Source: Camarhynchus parvulus
Taxonomy: Eukaryota > Chordata > Aves > Passeriformes > Thraupidae
Length of the DNA: 64,000 nucleotides
NCBI RefSeq assembly: GCF_901933205.1
Contig: NC_044585.1
Span: 2,914,001 to 2,978,000 of the forward strand
Reading direction: 5' to 3'
Each line of letters starts with the position of its first letter. The stretch's first letter is position 1. The translations under genes were made by a program, and so were the position numbers. This document shows, in pieces, positions 1-15,000 of this stretch. The notes under the pieces were generated by a model. The model was not told the origin of the DNA. It made no database searches and saw nothing but the letters and a program-made list of their open reading frames with translations.

Positions 1-3000
1 TCTGCAGCAGCCTCTGCACAGACTCTCCTGAGAAAGGACAACTCTCACCCTGCATGGGCAGCTGTGGCACAGCTGTGATGCTCCAGGTGACCAAACCACT
101 CCAACCAAGGCTTGTACATTCAAGTAGGAGAAAGTTAAATAGTGCCAAAGCTTTCCAGGGTCAGAGGTCTTATGCTGACAAAACAAACAAATTTACATTA
201 TGCACACAGACAATACTGGATGTCAAAACCTGGTATGTCAATGAATGAGAATGTGTATTTTCTGACACGAGAGTTTCAAATGAACTCACATTTTATGCAC
301 CACACAAATGTGAAAAGGCCTTACTGATGAACCATTAAATATTCTGCACATGGCAATTCAAAAAAACCCCACAAAAATCATCAACGCTCTCCACAGGACT
401 TTTAGAACATTTGATAGTGTGTGCACAGCAAGCCATAACATGAGAAGCACATCTTTTATAGCACACGTGAGGGAGTCTGTCTGTCTTGTTATCAGAACAC
501 TGTAAAACCAGATTTCCTAGGGAAGAAGCCTCTCCACTTTGCCACAGTGGAGCAAGTGAGACCACCCTGCAAGAGCTATCCCAAAGAACACAGATAAGGA
601 CGTTATGCATGCACAGAAATGCTGTCACTCACCAACCTGTACATGCATTTATCTGCAATTATAGCTTATTATGCCTGCAGTCATAACAGAGTTATTCAAC
701 AAATTCTGCAGACATTAGCCTCCTGGAGAGTATGAAGTAGTTTTTCACCACCAGCAGAACCAGCTGTCTGAGGATTACTGCAGGGATAAAAACCTCTTTC
801 CCTCTGTATCACCTTACAGTGACAGCAAGAACATCAAAGGAAGGGACAATGAACAAGCCATGAGCCTGGTTAAGCAGGCACTGACAGAGCAGGAGCGCAG
901 AGATGGTTCTGGAAACAGCTACCCCAGAGGCATCACAGACCAAAGAGAATGGATGCCAGGTCCAGCAAAACCCTGCCTGATGCCAGGCCCGAGCAAAAGC
1001 ACAAATTCAACATCACTACAGGAATAAAGAGGCAACGTTACATGCTCTATATGCTGCTGCTCTGACACGGGGAATTAAGAAATTCTGTATTTCTGCAGCC
1101 TCAGCTCTGATCACAGCAAAACTGCATCCCCAGAGAGGAGGGGAGACCAAAAGGGAGGAAGGAGCATCTCCTGGCAGAAGAGGACACAGGACACAGTTTG
1201 CCAGTCCAGCTGGACAGCACTGTGGGAACATCACTGCTGTACCTGCACCAGGAGCCCGGCCTCCTGCTCAGAGATAAACTAGGACTTTGAAATCCTCAGT
1301 AACAATTCATTTAATAAATTACCCTTCTCTCACATCACTTTTCAGCTTCAGTATAAAATCTGACCTTGACAAAGAAATTATACAAAAAAGTAAACCAAAA
1401 GACACAGATTTTCCATTCAGCTGGTCCTTTAATTTTCATGCTTAAGTCCAGCTTTGCAGCTAAAAGTCTCCCAAGCACAGTGCATCCCTAATTAAATGTC
1501 ATCCAAAGGAACATACTGATTCAGCTGTAACAATTTAGCATTAAGACATTCTGGAATCAGACATCAATATATGATGCCATACTCTCTAGACCAACGTCTT
1601 TTGAGCAAGGAAAGTTGCTGATATGTTCAAATGGACAAATCAATATGAGCCAATGAACAGAATTTCAGAGCTGGTACTACAAGGCTTTTCTAAATCACAG
1701 AGTTTCACTCAGACAATGCTTCAAATGTGCCAGGCAGAGCGTTGAGCAACTTTCTTTATCAGGATTTCACAGATGTACGTGACACATGTACATTTTTAAG
1801 GTTACAGGACATTCCCAGACACTTCAGACTCAGGCAGAAATGAATACGCCCCCAAACAAATTTATTGGCACTTTCTGAGCAGTATTTCAGCAGTTAAAGA
1901 ATTAGGAATGTTAAGTGTGCTGGGACTTGAACTCTGGGTGTGGTTACCACCAAGTTGAAAGAAAGTAACAAGCCGATGCAAGAACCAGCTCGTGTTTTGC
2001 CAGGGAAATAGAAACAAGGCTAAATTAAACCAGAAACTGTGGTGACAGATAGTAAGTGTCATTTTGAGTGTCATTGCCTCAGCAGTGCAAAAGTCACAGG
2101 AATGACTGCACCTCAGGAGAGCCACACATTCTGTTCCTGTTCAGCATTAATTTCTTGCCAGAAGATGCATGAAGTTTATCAGTGAAAACAAACACAAGAA
2201 AAGACAATTTCAGTTGTTTCATCTTCACAGCTTTCAGTGACTATCCAAGCAGTAATTTTCTCATGCTTTTTAAATCCAACTATATTAATGTAAAAAGTGT
2301 GACAGTTTTCTATTCAAAACACAAGCAGAAAATTCTGTCATACTTTACACTGTCCTGAAGTGACTCCTTTGTACCTGAGATGGCACAGTCTCAGCAGTAC
2401 CTAAACACAAAATCTGCAGAGAAAAGGGCTGTTATCAAAGATAACTCCTTCACCTCAATCTTTACACAATGGAATTCTCTGTAACCCTACCACAATCACA
2501 AATAGTCTTGTCTTCCATACTTCTCTCCACTTCTCACATCCTCCACCTTCCCCATAGAAACAAATATGGAAGGACAAATTCTGCCTGTACACTTTCATTT
2601 ACAACAGATTCCAAACTGATCCAAATGGTTGCTAATCAGAGCTGAACAAATACATAGATTTTTAGGGTAGGTGTCTCAGAAAAGGCTCAGAACTACCCTC
2701 ACTAATCCCTTTGAAGGTGATGAATATTTACAAGTGACAGGATACACTGAGACAATGCAGAGAACTTTCAAAATGCAAATTTTGACTGCAAATTCATCCC
2801 CTTAAGAGAGAAATAACCCTTGTTCTAGACGTGCACAGCAACCTTGGCAAAGGCACTTGTGCTCCAAAATCAATCCACAGCTCTTTAACAAACTAATCTG
2901 TGCAGTTGGCAGAGGAAATCCCATCTTGCTACACTGGGCAGGAAAAGGCTGGAGATCCCTCAAAGGGCGTTTGTGGAGGGTCCCTTTGTGTCACTCCCCA

Positions 3001-6000
3001 CTGCAGCAGATAAAAATTCCAGAATTCCCACCATTCCCGCAGGAAACAGCAGCAGTGCTGCTCCCTGCCCAGCACCTGGGGCCCAGCAGAAGTTTCTCAA
3101 GCAGGGCTGAGCCATCAGCTGTCTCCCAAAGCAGCTTTTGTGCCTCCCCCCTGGCAGCTGCAGGGAGAGCCCTGGGGGCTGGGAGCTCTCCCCAACACGC
3201 CCAGGGGAGAGCATCAGCAAAGGACAAAAAAGGACTCAGGAAAACAGAACAAGCACACAGATGCCAGGTATTGGCATCCTCCCCTTCCTTCCAGCTTGCA
3301 GTAATTTATTCTGAGGGCTAATGTTTAATGCTGGGGAAATCCCAAGTCCACCTAAGGCTGGAGAATTTATAAAGAAAATGTGAATCACAGTACAATCTCA
3401 CCTGCCTGCAGCCTTTCTGGGAAAAGGAGTGCAGGGAAGGCTGTCTGACACAGCACCTTACTCACCCAGAGCTTCCACCAGCCAGGCTTCAGGAAGATGC
3501 AGGGGACAGAGGACCAGAACCAGCCCAAAGGTCCCTGAGCACTGGCATGTGGCTGCAGGGCCCCAGTCCTGCCAGAGCCAGCAGCAGATGCCACCCCAGG
3601 GTGTGTGACAGCTCCCATTCCACAGGCAGCAGCTGGCTCACAAGTGGCAAGTGACAAAGCCACAGCAGGGAAGCAGCAGCTGAACAGGTGACAGCTCTCA
3701 GCAGAACCCAGCTGGAGCCCAGGGCAGTGAGTCTGGAGGGTGGTGGCCACAGAAAGGGAATCTAAGCAGCAGGAAAAGCTGCAGCTTTCCCTGGAGCCAA
3801 GTCCTCCAAGTTCAGGCCATAAAACATCAGATAAAAAGCAAAACTGGCAGAGTAACCATAGGAGGGACAATGGGAGAACCAATGAAACATGCCTGGGTAG
3901 CATTTACCACATGAAATGTGTGTTCCCTATCAAAATTTCTTCTGTGCCTTCCTCTGGTCCTCAGTGTTCCTTCAGCTGAAGAACTGCTACTCCCCTAAAC
4001 TCAGGTAAGCAGTGATACTCAAATGTAGATACTGATCACATTCCTCTCAGGCCTATCAAGCTAAGCAGGGAGTTTCACTCCACAGCACAGCTCAGGTAAC
4101 AAACATCAGCTCAGCTTTGACAGCACCTTCTGGTTTTTAATGCTGCCACAGCTGGTGCACCAGCTGTTTTCTGCATGTACTCTTGCAAACTTAAGGGGCA
4201 GGCCAGGCAGCAGAAGTTTGAGCACTAAATTCTTGGATTAACAGGGGTTAGATGAGGCAAATGCAGAAGCAGCAGCACTCTGAGAAGTCCAGAATGGAAG
4301 CAGAGCTGCAGAAAGACTGGAGTGCAAGAGCCACACAAACAGTATTTCTCAAACTCTTTCAACATATACAAACATCCAAGCAGCAGCTGAAACTACCTCA
4401 AAATATGCACAGGCAAATTTCTCTAACACTGACTTAATTACAGTTAAATTAATACTACTATAGATCCACACCCCACTAACAGAAGTCCTAAGAAAACAAG
4501 AAATAAACAGGTGACTCACCCAACTTTTTCACCTGCCTTTCTGGTATCCCTTCATTGAGTCCAGACCCTGCAGCATCCAAGCTGCTGCCACATTCCAGGC
4601 AGCTGTGGCTGCCAGTCTCACCTGGCAGCTCTTGGGCACAGCTTAGGAACCATTTTTCCATTAACATGGGCTGCACTTGGAAACAAAAGGCTCAAAGTAC
4701 TGATTTACTCATGTACTGACCCATGTCACTTATTTTCTTCCTCTAGCTATTTCAGATGAGATATTAGAGAGCTGCTCGAGCCCCCTCATCCTCACAGATT
4801 TAGGGGGAAAAAAAGGAAAGCTGTGCCCAGCTTGCCTCAGGAAAGGTGTCCAAACCAAAGTTAACTGGAACATGTGAGCACAGCCAAAGCTTGGCAGTGC
4901 CATGGGCTGTTCCTAATGAAGGGACTTGCCACAGGGTGCATTTCAGACACATCCACAGGCAGTTCTGCCATGGATCTGGTCTCCCTTTGCAGTTAAGTGA
5001 CATCCAAAGCAATTTGCAAAGAAAATCTTCATCTTCCACAAAAAGATGATAGAGGTGCAGAGGTAAAGCACATCCCCCTGAACAGTCCCACTTTCTTTCA
5101 CTGTCCTGTGCCACACCAAAGGGATCCTGCTCCCTTCAGGCTTTCCTTCCTTTCCTGAACAGGCACCAGCACAGCCAGAAGGCAAATTGCCTTTTACCAT
5201 CCCCACTCAGGTGTCAGGAGGCAGGAGCTGGGAAGGCTGGGCTCCAGCAGAACCTTGTTCACCAGTTTAGGTCAGCAGCTTCTCCACAAGCTACTCAGCA
5301 CCCACTGTCCACAGAGGGTGTAAGAGTGGACTAGAGATTCCCCTTTCTGCTTTCTTCATTTTTATTCAACCTCAGTAATTTCCCACTGAAGGCACTCCAT
5401 CCAACACCCCCAAAACTATGGCATCAAAAGTCCTGTAAGATAAACCACATGAACTGGTAGGATGTCTCTATCTGCCATCTTTAATCAAGTTTTGTGGAAA
5501 TCTTAAGCCTCCAACCTTGCCCAGCAGGTAACATGGTGGGTCCTAAAATGCTCCATTGACAGAGATTTTGGTTGTGCCCACCAGAACTCTTTCTGTCCAC
5601 CCCTCAAACAGTAACTCTGCTGGGTGTGCAATGAAGGTGTGACACTCCCACCCCTCTGACATAGCAGGGAACCAGGGTCCAGAGAGAGCCAAGGGAGAAA
5701 ACCAGTGTGAGGCAGCACAGGTGGTGCTGAGCAGCTCCTCACTGCTCTGAGTGCTCCCTCTGTGCAGATCCAGCTCTCCTCCAGCCCCCTGCTCTCAGTG
5801 AGCACAGGACAATACAGAAGCAAGGCTGGCCTCTCACAGCCAGAGAAATCTGAGGGCCTCTGCAGCCTGCAAGAATGTGTGAATATAAATCACATCCCAG
5901 CCAAACCTCACACTCTAGTCAAGACAAGTGGTTCTAAACCTTCTTTTAAAAAAGAAACCAAAACAAATAACCAAACAAATCTGTTTAAAAACCAAAACAA

Positions 6001-9000
6001 ATAACAAAAACAACACAGAGCAGACCACAGCTCCCCTGCTTTTAGGTCTTCCTCACCCTTCCAGGAGCTCAAAAGGACTCTCTGGTGACCTCAGAGAGTA
6101 TCAGCTCCTTCTTGTTGGCATGCAAGTAGCTGTTCTGTGGAGCTGCCCCTGAAAGCAGGGGTTCCTTTATTTACAGTTTCTTTCCTCCTTTCCCACCAGT
6201 TATTTTTAAGGGATTATGTTTCCTGTTTTCACTGCTTTGCCTCCATTTGTCATTCAACACTGCCATTAAAGCAGGAGGGAAGGGCAGGGGAGCAGACCAA
6301 CACAAAGCAAACCTTTAGGGTTCAGCAAGCAAGGGATTAAATGTCACCTCTTCCTCCCCCAGCCTCACCTCTCTCTTGCACACCCCTCCAAGACATTACC
6401 TAAATGTATCTTATCCCCCAGAATATACCCAGATTCTGACACCTGTGACAGATTAAACATTTCAGTTTGGATCAGAAAAGCAATTTATTCATCCTGGTTT
6501 GTGACAGCTACTTACCCTCCCTCTGGCTGCTCCATTCTGGATCACCAACAGCTTGTTCTGGAAAACCCCTCCCTGTAGGCTGGAGCTAGAAATGGTGCCA
6601 CAGTATTTTTTAGAGCAACAGAACTCAGATATTCTTTCTTGTTATGCTGTTGATTTGCAGACATTGCCTCCCTACCACCTCAGTATGGATGTGCAATTCC
6701 CAGGGAAATGGTAGTCAGAGAAAAAACAAAACTAAGAAAACCCAAAGAGTCTGGCAACAATTTAGAAGGATGCAATCCACAGAGCTACTGCCCTTTCCTT
6801 ACAAATGTGCTGGCAGCAGTCTCACAAACCCTCCTGATGAAGGTTGTACTGAGTAACTCAGGTGAAGGGCATTCCTATAACTCTACTGCTCCTCAGCACA
6901 GCTCTTCTGCAGCTTGGAGAAGTATGGCGACCCCTGAGGACAATAAATACAAAGCTACCAAAGGTTAAGGGTAACAGAATAACAGGCTTTGAGTAGATAA
7001 AGGGCAGTTTTAGCATTTTAACACCTTTTCAGATATCTCAAAGCTCTTTGCTCTCTGTTCATACATTCTTTACTACAGCCTGACTCCCCTCCACCACCTG
7101 ATACTCAAACACACGTGCTCTCTATGAAGGATAAAGAATAACTGCTTTAGCAGAAGCAGAGTCAGAAGCATCTCTGCCAAGTCCATTGGCCCCCTCCAAG
7201 GGTTCACATGATTCTAGGGTTCCCCAAGGCCGCTGCTGTAATTGCAGCCTTCCCACCCTCCTCTCTCCCAGTCACACCGCAGGGCTGCCCCAAAGGTGAC
7301 AGTGCATTGCAGCAGAAGCAGATGATGGCCAAGGGATGGAGGGAAATGAAAGATAAAAAGCAAAGTGTTGAGATAGGAACACAAAGACTCTGAAATAAAA
7401 GTTGGTTTTAAGCCAGCTCAGGGTATGGCTGAGCTAGACTAATGAGGGAGTGTGGGTTTGTGCAGCAGCAAATCATACACAGAAAGAATCCTTACACAGG
7501 TATCAGAGAGCAATTAAGGTTTAATTAGGCTCAGGATAGACAAATCAACACCAAAGAGGAAACTAATTACATATGAAACTGAATCATGCATGGCACACAG
7601 ACACCAGGGATACCAGAATAGTAAAGAGCATTGAGACAGGAGAAAAACACCACAACCAAAAACTGTCAACAAGGAGAGAAATCAGCACCTGAGATGGCCA
7701 CAGCCACTTCTGGAGAAGATACACTTCTGCCTGGGAGCAGAAATGATCTTCACTTCATGGGACTGCAAAATGAACATATTTCAGCAGAGAAGAAAAAAAC
7801 AACTAAAATCATAGCAAAGCATCAGGAGACCCTAAGCTCAGTATCTGACAGCTCAGACCACACAGCTGGGCAGAAGGGACAATAACACTGAAGACAAGAG
7901 CAATTTCCCAATGCATAAACCAAGTTGCCCCTTTCACTGCATTAGGAAAGGCAGATACCTCCCAACACCAGCTACAGAAGGGTGTAATCCTCTCCAGCAA
8001 AGCGCGCCACTGTGCTGGTGAAGGGCCATGCTGGGGAGCAAACACATCAGGAGGGCTCAGCTCATCAGGGCTGCTCTCAGGAGAGCTGTGCAGGTACTGC
8101 TCCTCTCAAACCACACATTCCCTGAGGGCTGGGTATTCCTTTTTCCTTTGAACAGTGCCACCTTATTTCTTGACACTACTGTAAACAGACTTACCACAAG
8201 AACTGGTTTAGGGAGCTGCTGATCCAGAGCATCAGCAACTTCAGATTTTAAAGCTCTCCTTAAGAGGCAGAACAAGCAGAGCGCACAATAATGGATTTTT
8301 GGAAAAATAATAGGTACAAAGGGTACAAATAAGCAACCACACAGTGAAAACCTGGGCAAAGCTGCTACAAGGAAGATACTGAAAGTTTCTGGGCTTGGTA
8401 ATACACCACAGATCACAAGACAGTTGCATTCCTGACTGAGTACGCCAGCTTCTCTCACTGATCTTGCAAGAGAATGTTAATGAGACCTACCTGGAAGGCT
8501 CTAAAATTTAGGGGAGTACTGTTCTGGCAGGAACTTACTGGTTAGTAAGTCATTCTGAAACACAAATTACCTCTACTGTAAATGCACCTTTCTAAGCAAT
8601 TAAAACACGAACAAAAAACCAAGCAAAAATTCCAAAGCAAACAAACAAAAACCCCAAACCAAACATCAACCCCAAAAAACCCCAACATACAGATCTGCCT
8701 TTGGAGAACTGCAAATAAGAAAAGCCGGTTAGTCTAGCAGTCAATCCTGTAGCACAGGAAAAATGGAATTTTTTCAATTCCTCTCTCCTTTATTGTTTCC
8801 AGCTAAAGGCTTGGTTGATTTCTTAAGCAAACTCAGTGGGAGAATAGACTGGACTTCCCTGAAATATTCTCCTGCCACAAAAATTCTGTATTGCCAAGTA
8901 CCATTCAATTAACAAGTTATGGTCAAAAGAAGTGTCTCTTGCACTGTAGTAGGAAAACAAAAGTCAGACCCCTGGATTCTACTGTGCCAAGAGCCACAGA

Positions 9001-12000
9001 AGTGTTGGGGGAAAAAAAGAAAGACAGAAGAGCTTCCCAGTAAGGAGTCTGGTAATGAGACACAAACTACTTTATAGCTTCAGTTCATTTACATGCATTA
9101 GTAATTAAAAAATAGTTGTTTGGTTGGTTACATAGAAGATTATGTGGTCACCAGTATGGTTCTTTATCATCCAAATACTGCAGCATAAGCCAACAAAAAG
9201 GCAGCAGAGCACAGTAACTTGGGCCCTACAGGCCCCATCCACTGCAGTGCTCTACCAGAGACAGTGAAAAGAAAGGTGAAACCACACTGATCTAAGCACC
9301 ACAGGCAAAATGAGAGGGGCCAAAGGTAATTTAGCATTGATGATGCCACCTCACATCATGGATGAGATGTAGGCAGTGAGTTCTAGAACCAAAACTAAAG
9401 TCCAGGGTCAAGATCCCAGACTATCATCTGTAGATGATCTAGGACAAACAAACCCCTCAGTTTCCCTGGATGGACAGGGAATGTACCCACGTTTCTGAAA
9501 CACCCGCAGATCCCAAGAACAAACAAGCTCATATCATTACAGCAGTGCAAGAGAATATATGGAAAGAAACCCCCAGTTTTAACAGTGTGTATCCTTTTTC
9601 TTTTGTGCAGAAAATTTCAGACTGAGTTTTCTACTCCCCATTCCCATGTCAGGTATAGGATCCCTATGTGCATTTTTTTAAGCCAACCTCCAATTCTGCA
9701 CGTTACAACACAAGATGACAAATTGTCCTTTTAAAAGGAAATAACTGACTAATCACAAGTCTCACACAGACTTTCGTGCTATTAAAACTATATTTCAATA
9801 TACTTAGAACAAACCCCAGGACTCTCTAAGCACAGGACTTCTACCATCCTTAACACTCTTCCTTTCTCCAGGCCTGCTTCTCTGAAAAACATTCACCCAC
9901 CCAATTTTTGCCTTATCAGGAACCTGCTACATTCCAAAGGGCTGTGCTCAAGGTTGTAATGTTCTTTTCCAGGCATTTTGCTGACTATTTCACTGCCAAA
10001 CACAGCCCTTTCCAGGATGTACTTTTCAGCAAGAACTCAAAATCTGAGCCATTTCAACAGGGTTGCACAGCATTGCTGACAGAAAGTAGACTGCTGTTTA
10101 CCTCAAAGACAAAAAGTGTGTCACTTTGTGTATTTTTAACACCAAGAATTAATAATTGATAATTGCCTTCACACAGTCCTTTGCTCCCAAAGCAAATCAA
10201 GCTAAAGGGATACATTCAGTGGTACAGCTGCCCCTGGGGTGAGCCCCTGGACACCTGCAGGCTGTGCAAGGAGGAGAAGAGAACAGGTAAAAGAACATGA
10301 GTTTGCCCTTGTAACAAGGTGCTGAGTCCTGGCAGAGCAAGGAGACTTTCTCAGCACTGTCTGAGAGACTGAGCTGTAGACAGCACAGTGTTAAAAGCAG
10401 GAATGGTTTGCTACCTCCAGTTTTCCCCTACAAATAGCAACTCCTCCCCACTGCCTACGGCACTGGCTGACATCTCCCAGGCACACTTGGTATGCACACA
10501 CAGATAGGACACACTCTGACAGGTTTCATTTGGAGCCATCTTCAAGGACATACTAAAACAATGCAGTCAAATCCACTTAAACACCTGACAGAGTATCAGA
10601 ATAAACCTGTTAAAAGGATTATTCTGCATAAGAGTTGATTTCTACAACAGTTGCATTTGTTGTAAAAGCCCTTTAAAGGAATACGAGCTGAGGAAATCAC
10701 CTTGGGGCTGAGGCAGAGCAGCAGCCAAGAACAAGAAATCAGTTATTTTAAAAGGTTCTAGAGAAGAGAACCAGACCCAGCTCTGCTGAGCTGCTCAAAG
10801 TGCCTCAGATAGTAATCCTATTTCGGGAATATAGGGACTGCTCTGGGCTCAGTGAGTCAGCAGGGTGGGGCAGTTTTTTCCCATGTTTGTGGACTGAACA
10901 GGAACAGAAAAAGCAAAAGAAGCCAGCAGCCAGAAATGTAGCACCTGGCTGGTGCACAGGCAGGAATTCAGCAAAGTTAAGGCAGAAGAGCTCACAAATC
11001 TCTGCAGAGCCAGCAGTCACAGGTACAAATAGAAGTCTTATCTGGGAGTCACGTAATCATTCAAAATTAAACTGAACAGAGAAACTGTAAAGATGTTTCA
11101 GTGCTGGAAGCTACATGTATTTTCTCCTGGTGGTGGATCTTGCCCTCTCCTCGTTCAAGACTGAGCTTTTTAAGCAAATCACACCATCTGACAGAAATCT
11201 TAGTTCCACTATTAGGCCAGGACATGACATTTCATATTTCAAAGCAAACAAATGTAAAAAGGCCTACAAATGACCTCTAACACTTCACTTTCTCAAAAAC
11301 ACTCACAAAGGGAAAATATTCACATAGTTGTAAGATGTACTTCTACAGGTGTCTCATTACAGTAATTACATCATAAAAAATGACTTTAAATGTTAGTCCA
11401 TGAACACTCCCACACACAGAGAAAGCAAACACAAGTTACTGAAGGAGGTCCACTCACCTCGAAAAGCTGAGCTGACCTGGCATCCCTGCTGTGCTCCTTT
11501 CAGACAATGCATGACCTAAACATCCTTTTGACAGATGCCGGTCACCTTTTCAAGTCTTAGTGAAAACAAGTAATTGTATCTTTTCTTCCATTTTCTCCTG
11601 GTCATAACCAGTCCAAGTATTTGCTGATGTAATAATTGAAACCACAAAGTACTTATGTAGGCAACTGGAAGGGGAGTCACTCATACAGAAAATGGATATC
11701 ATCAGGCATATGCAGTCACAGAGCTACAATTTCAGGCACCATGTCACCAGGATGTCATCAGGTCTGTCTTACTGCAAATACTCCCATTTTCAGTCCTAGC
11801 ATTCCACTTGCATTTATTCTACAAAGCAATTTTAAATATCTGCAAGCTTTCAGGCAGCTTTGACTCATTCACACTCTGCCAGCAGCAGAAACAAGGCATC
11901 TTCCTGGGGAAGAGGTACTCTGCTCAAAGGACACCCCAAACCTCACTGTGAAACCCCAAAGCAGCTGGATAGTCATAAGTGAAATTGCTGAAGTTAAACA

Positions 12001-15000
12001 AGACTTCTCAGCATTAATGATCCATTGTTATTTGAATGAACAGCCCTGGAGTCACAGGGGACTGGGGCTTTAAGTGTAAATTGTCTTTCATAGCATTACA
12101 CTCTGCCCCACCACCCCATCAGTTACTGCTCCTCCAGCAACATTTGTAGGAGGAGAGATTATGATCCATGCTTAGAGAGGGTTTGTGCTTTGGTTGGATG
12201 AGTTTTGTGATTTTTGTTTGATTGATTTTGGCTCAGAAAAAACCAAACAAAACCCCCCAAAATGCCACAGATAAATTCCCTGATCCAGTTCCCAGCGTGA
12301 AGCCAGAAATGAGCAGTTGTTGGCACGGTTGACAGGGCAGCAGGTCACAGCATGAGGCTTTAGCACCAGAGACAATTTAAATCAAGATTTAGCCTCAAGG
12401 GGCATAATAAGAAAATACTGGAAGACATACACAGATACATGTTGTAAGACAAGGCAGCTCGTGCTTCAAATTTTAAGCAAATAAACCAAAAGAAGGAAGA
12501 AGTAGAAAACCCAGAGATTAACACATAAGGAGCAACCACAGCCAGAGGCAAAACCCCAGATTCTGAGCTTATTTACTTAGAGAGGAAACTGAATGAGTTA
12601 ATATGAACACAGAGTTAAGTAGAAAAAAAGAAATAGTGGAAGCAAGCATATGATTTGTAGAAATCAGTTAAAGGGCAAGCCCTCCAGCAACAGAACTCAG
12701 GTTTTTTCCACTGTGTTTTGTTCTTTTTTTTTTTTTGACAATATTTTCCCTTAAAAGTTAAACATGGATACAAAACAACTTCTAAACACATACCTATAGG
12801 AGGAAGTTAATCAATTTACTAACTAAAGCGTGATCCAGGAGAAATGCACCAAATTTGACTCCAGTACACTAGAGCTCACCAAATTCAGCTAAAACCCTGA
12901 GTTTCAACAACTCAAAAGACTGAGCTGCATATTTCCTCATTAACACACTTGGAAATTTATTTATGCAAATCACTATATTAAGATAAAAGCTTGCTATAAA
13001 CCTAAGGCTGTTTTTCTTTTTAAGTTCCTTTTTCATTCTTTACATGTGTTTGGAAAAAAACTTGCAAATGACTCGTTTCCTTACAAACTAAAAAACACAA
13101 CCACAAAGCAGCCAATTATTAAAGACTATTAAAGAAGCCTGTTTCAATGTGCATCAGCCCTACATGGCAAGTGTCTATTAATGGGAAAACCAGTTTTAGC
13201 ATCAAAATGCTTCCTTAACCAGATGTTGGTCTAATTACAAGGAAAAGCTCCTTACAAAGTTTAGGTAGAACTCTGTAAATTTGCTTGTATCTTTGCATCA
13301 GTGTAAATTTGCATATACATTGAAACCAGTCTGAAACACCTATATAGAGAATAAAATATTCAAGTTAAAAATTCTTCCTCTTCAGATTCTTCTTGTGCAC
13401 ATAAATATTCAGAACACATTTATGTAACAGATAATCAGGTCTCCTTCTTTGCTTTAAGTGGAGATGCTGAGACTTCTAAAGATGCTCAGGAATGGAGGAC
13501 ACTAACTGGAGGAAGATGTGTAACCCTTTATCTGCAGTAGAAATTTTATTATGTTTACCTATCAGCACAGAACAAAGCAGAGCTTAGATCACATTAGTCC
13601 GTGTTTCAGTTTGAGCAGAGACCACAACAAATTATGTCTAGGTCAGTGCTCAAGGCTGAGTGAATTTGGGGTAGCCAAGGTCAGGCCTAGGGCAGGTTTG
13701 CTGAGCACACAGGACAGGTCAGTGCCACTGGAACAGCCCCATCCCAGCAGGGTGTGACACAGCCCCAGCTGCCTGTAGACAATGGCCCAGTGGAGGGGAA
13801 TGCACCTTCTGCTGGTGTCTCAGATACTGCACACACATAGCAGACAGATTTTTCTCTCCATGAATACTGAAAAAGCCCTACCTAACCAAAAGTCATTCTG
13901 AGAGAGTCCTAGCTTAGAGGACTGGGCAAACTGGAAAGAACATATTTTTTATTTTGATGTAAATACCATTTTCTCATTCTGTTAGGCCATTTTCCCCTTT
14001 AGGATGGCAGATGCAGGATGGCTAAAAGAATTATTAAATAAAGTAAAAATGCTTTGCAAATTGCATTAGTGTTTCCATAGCACCTAACCAGGAGGCATGG
14101 CAAATACATATGGCCAGCTTACACAGCTACAAGAAATTTCAAAACAAAATTACAGTTTTGAACTGCCTGCCCAGCACAGCTCAGCCACATCAGTATTGCT
14201 ACTGAAACAGCACAACCTGCATGCATGTCAGTTCTAAAACATTTATAATCTAAGCCTGTGAAGACCCTATCAGTGCTTTTGAAGTCAGAGCTCAAGTTCA
14301 AACTTCAAAATCAAAGTATCTTGGGAAATTCTGGTTCAGGTAGTTACATAGAAACAAACAGCTACTGCTGTGGAGCTTCACTCACAGCAAAAAAGTCACT
14401 GGAATTCTCCTGGCATCAGCAAGACCTCAATCAAGTCTTCCCCAAGACACTGTTAGAGGTCTCAAGAGTAGCCACTGGTGTTTTCAACTATTAAAAAAAA
14501 ACCCAAAAACAATAATCCAAGCAAAAAACAAACAAACAAAATTTGTTAAACTCTCCTGCTCCTTCCTTGTTACTTATTCCAAATGCATAACTTCTTTCCT
14601 GGTATTTTTTCCTCCTGAGAACACTGACCCTTTTAGCAATACAGAGAAACTGGTAGTAGCAAGTTGACTTCAGCTCTGTGACTGCACATTTCACTCAGTG
14701 CATACAGAAGATGCAAAATCAATTTGGATTAGGAAGGGTCAAAGTGATGTTTAAATCCTACGTAAATATTTCCATATAAAGCAGTGTGGTTTCTCAACAA
14801 CTACAAAAGAAAAGGTTTATGGGTTTGTGGGACTGCTCAGCTGTGCTCAGGAGGACCTTCAAGAAATCCAGCAAACAGAGCAAGTGCCTCTCCAAGGCCT
14901 AAATGGGTGCAGTGACAGGTCTGCATTCTCTGCATTGTGTGTGAAAACATCACTCAAGAATACAGGGAAGTGAAAAATAATTGTCTTCACTGTGGCCTCA

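Noticed and set aside
2857..3321. 154-codon plus-strand open frame
   Set aside because: Lies in a locally GC-richer intron patch with overlapping open frames on the other strand; no domain, no splice context, no ATG-led conserved start.
3385..3903. 172-codon minus-strand open frame ending near a donor-like GTGAGA
   Set aside because: The product is low-information Leu/Cys/Ser-rich sequence with no match to BCR and no supported acceptor upstream. Treated as chance.
11458..11514. Possible 57-bp minus-strand exon in BCR intron 1 (donor GAG|GTGAGT)
   Set aside because: Human BCR has alternative exons in intron 1, but here the acceptor side is poor, no conserved peptide results and there is nothing to compare with.
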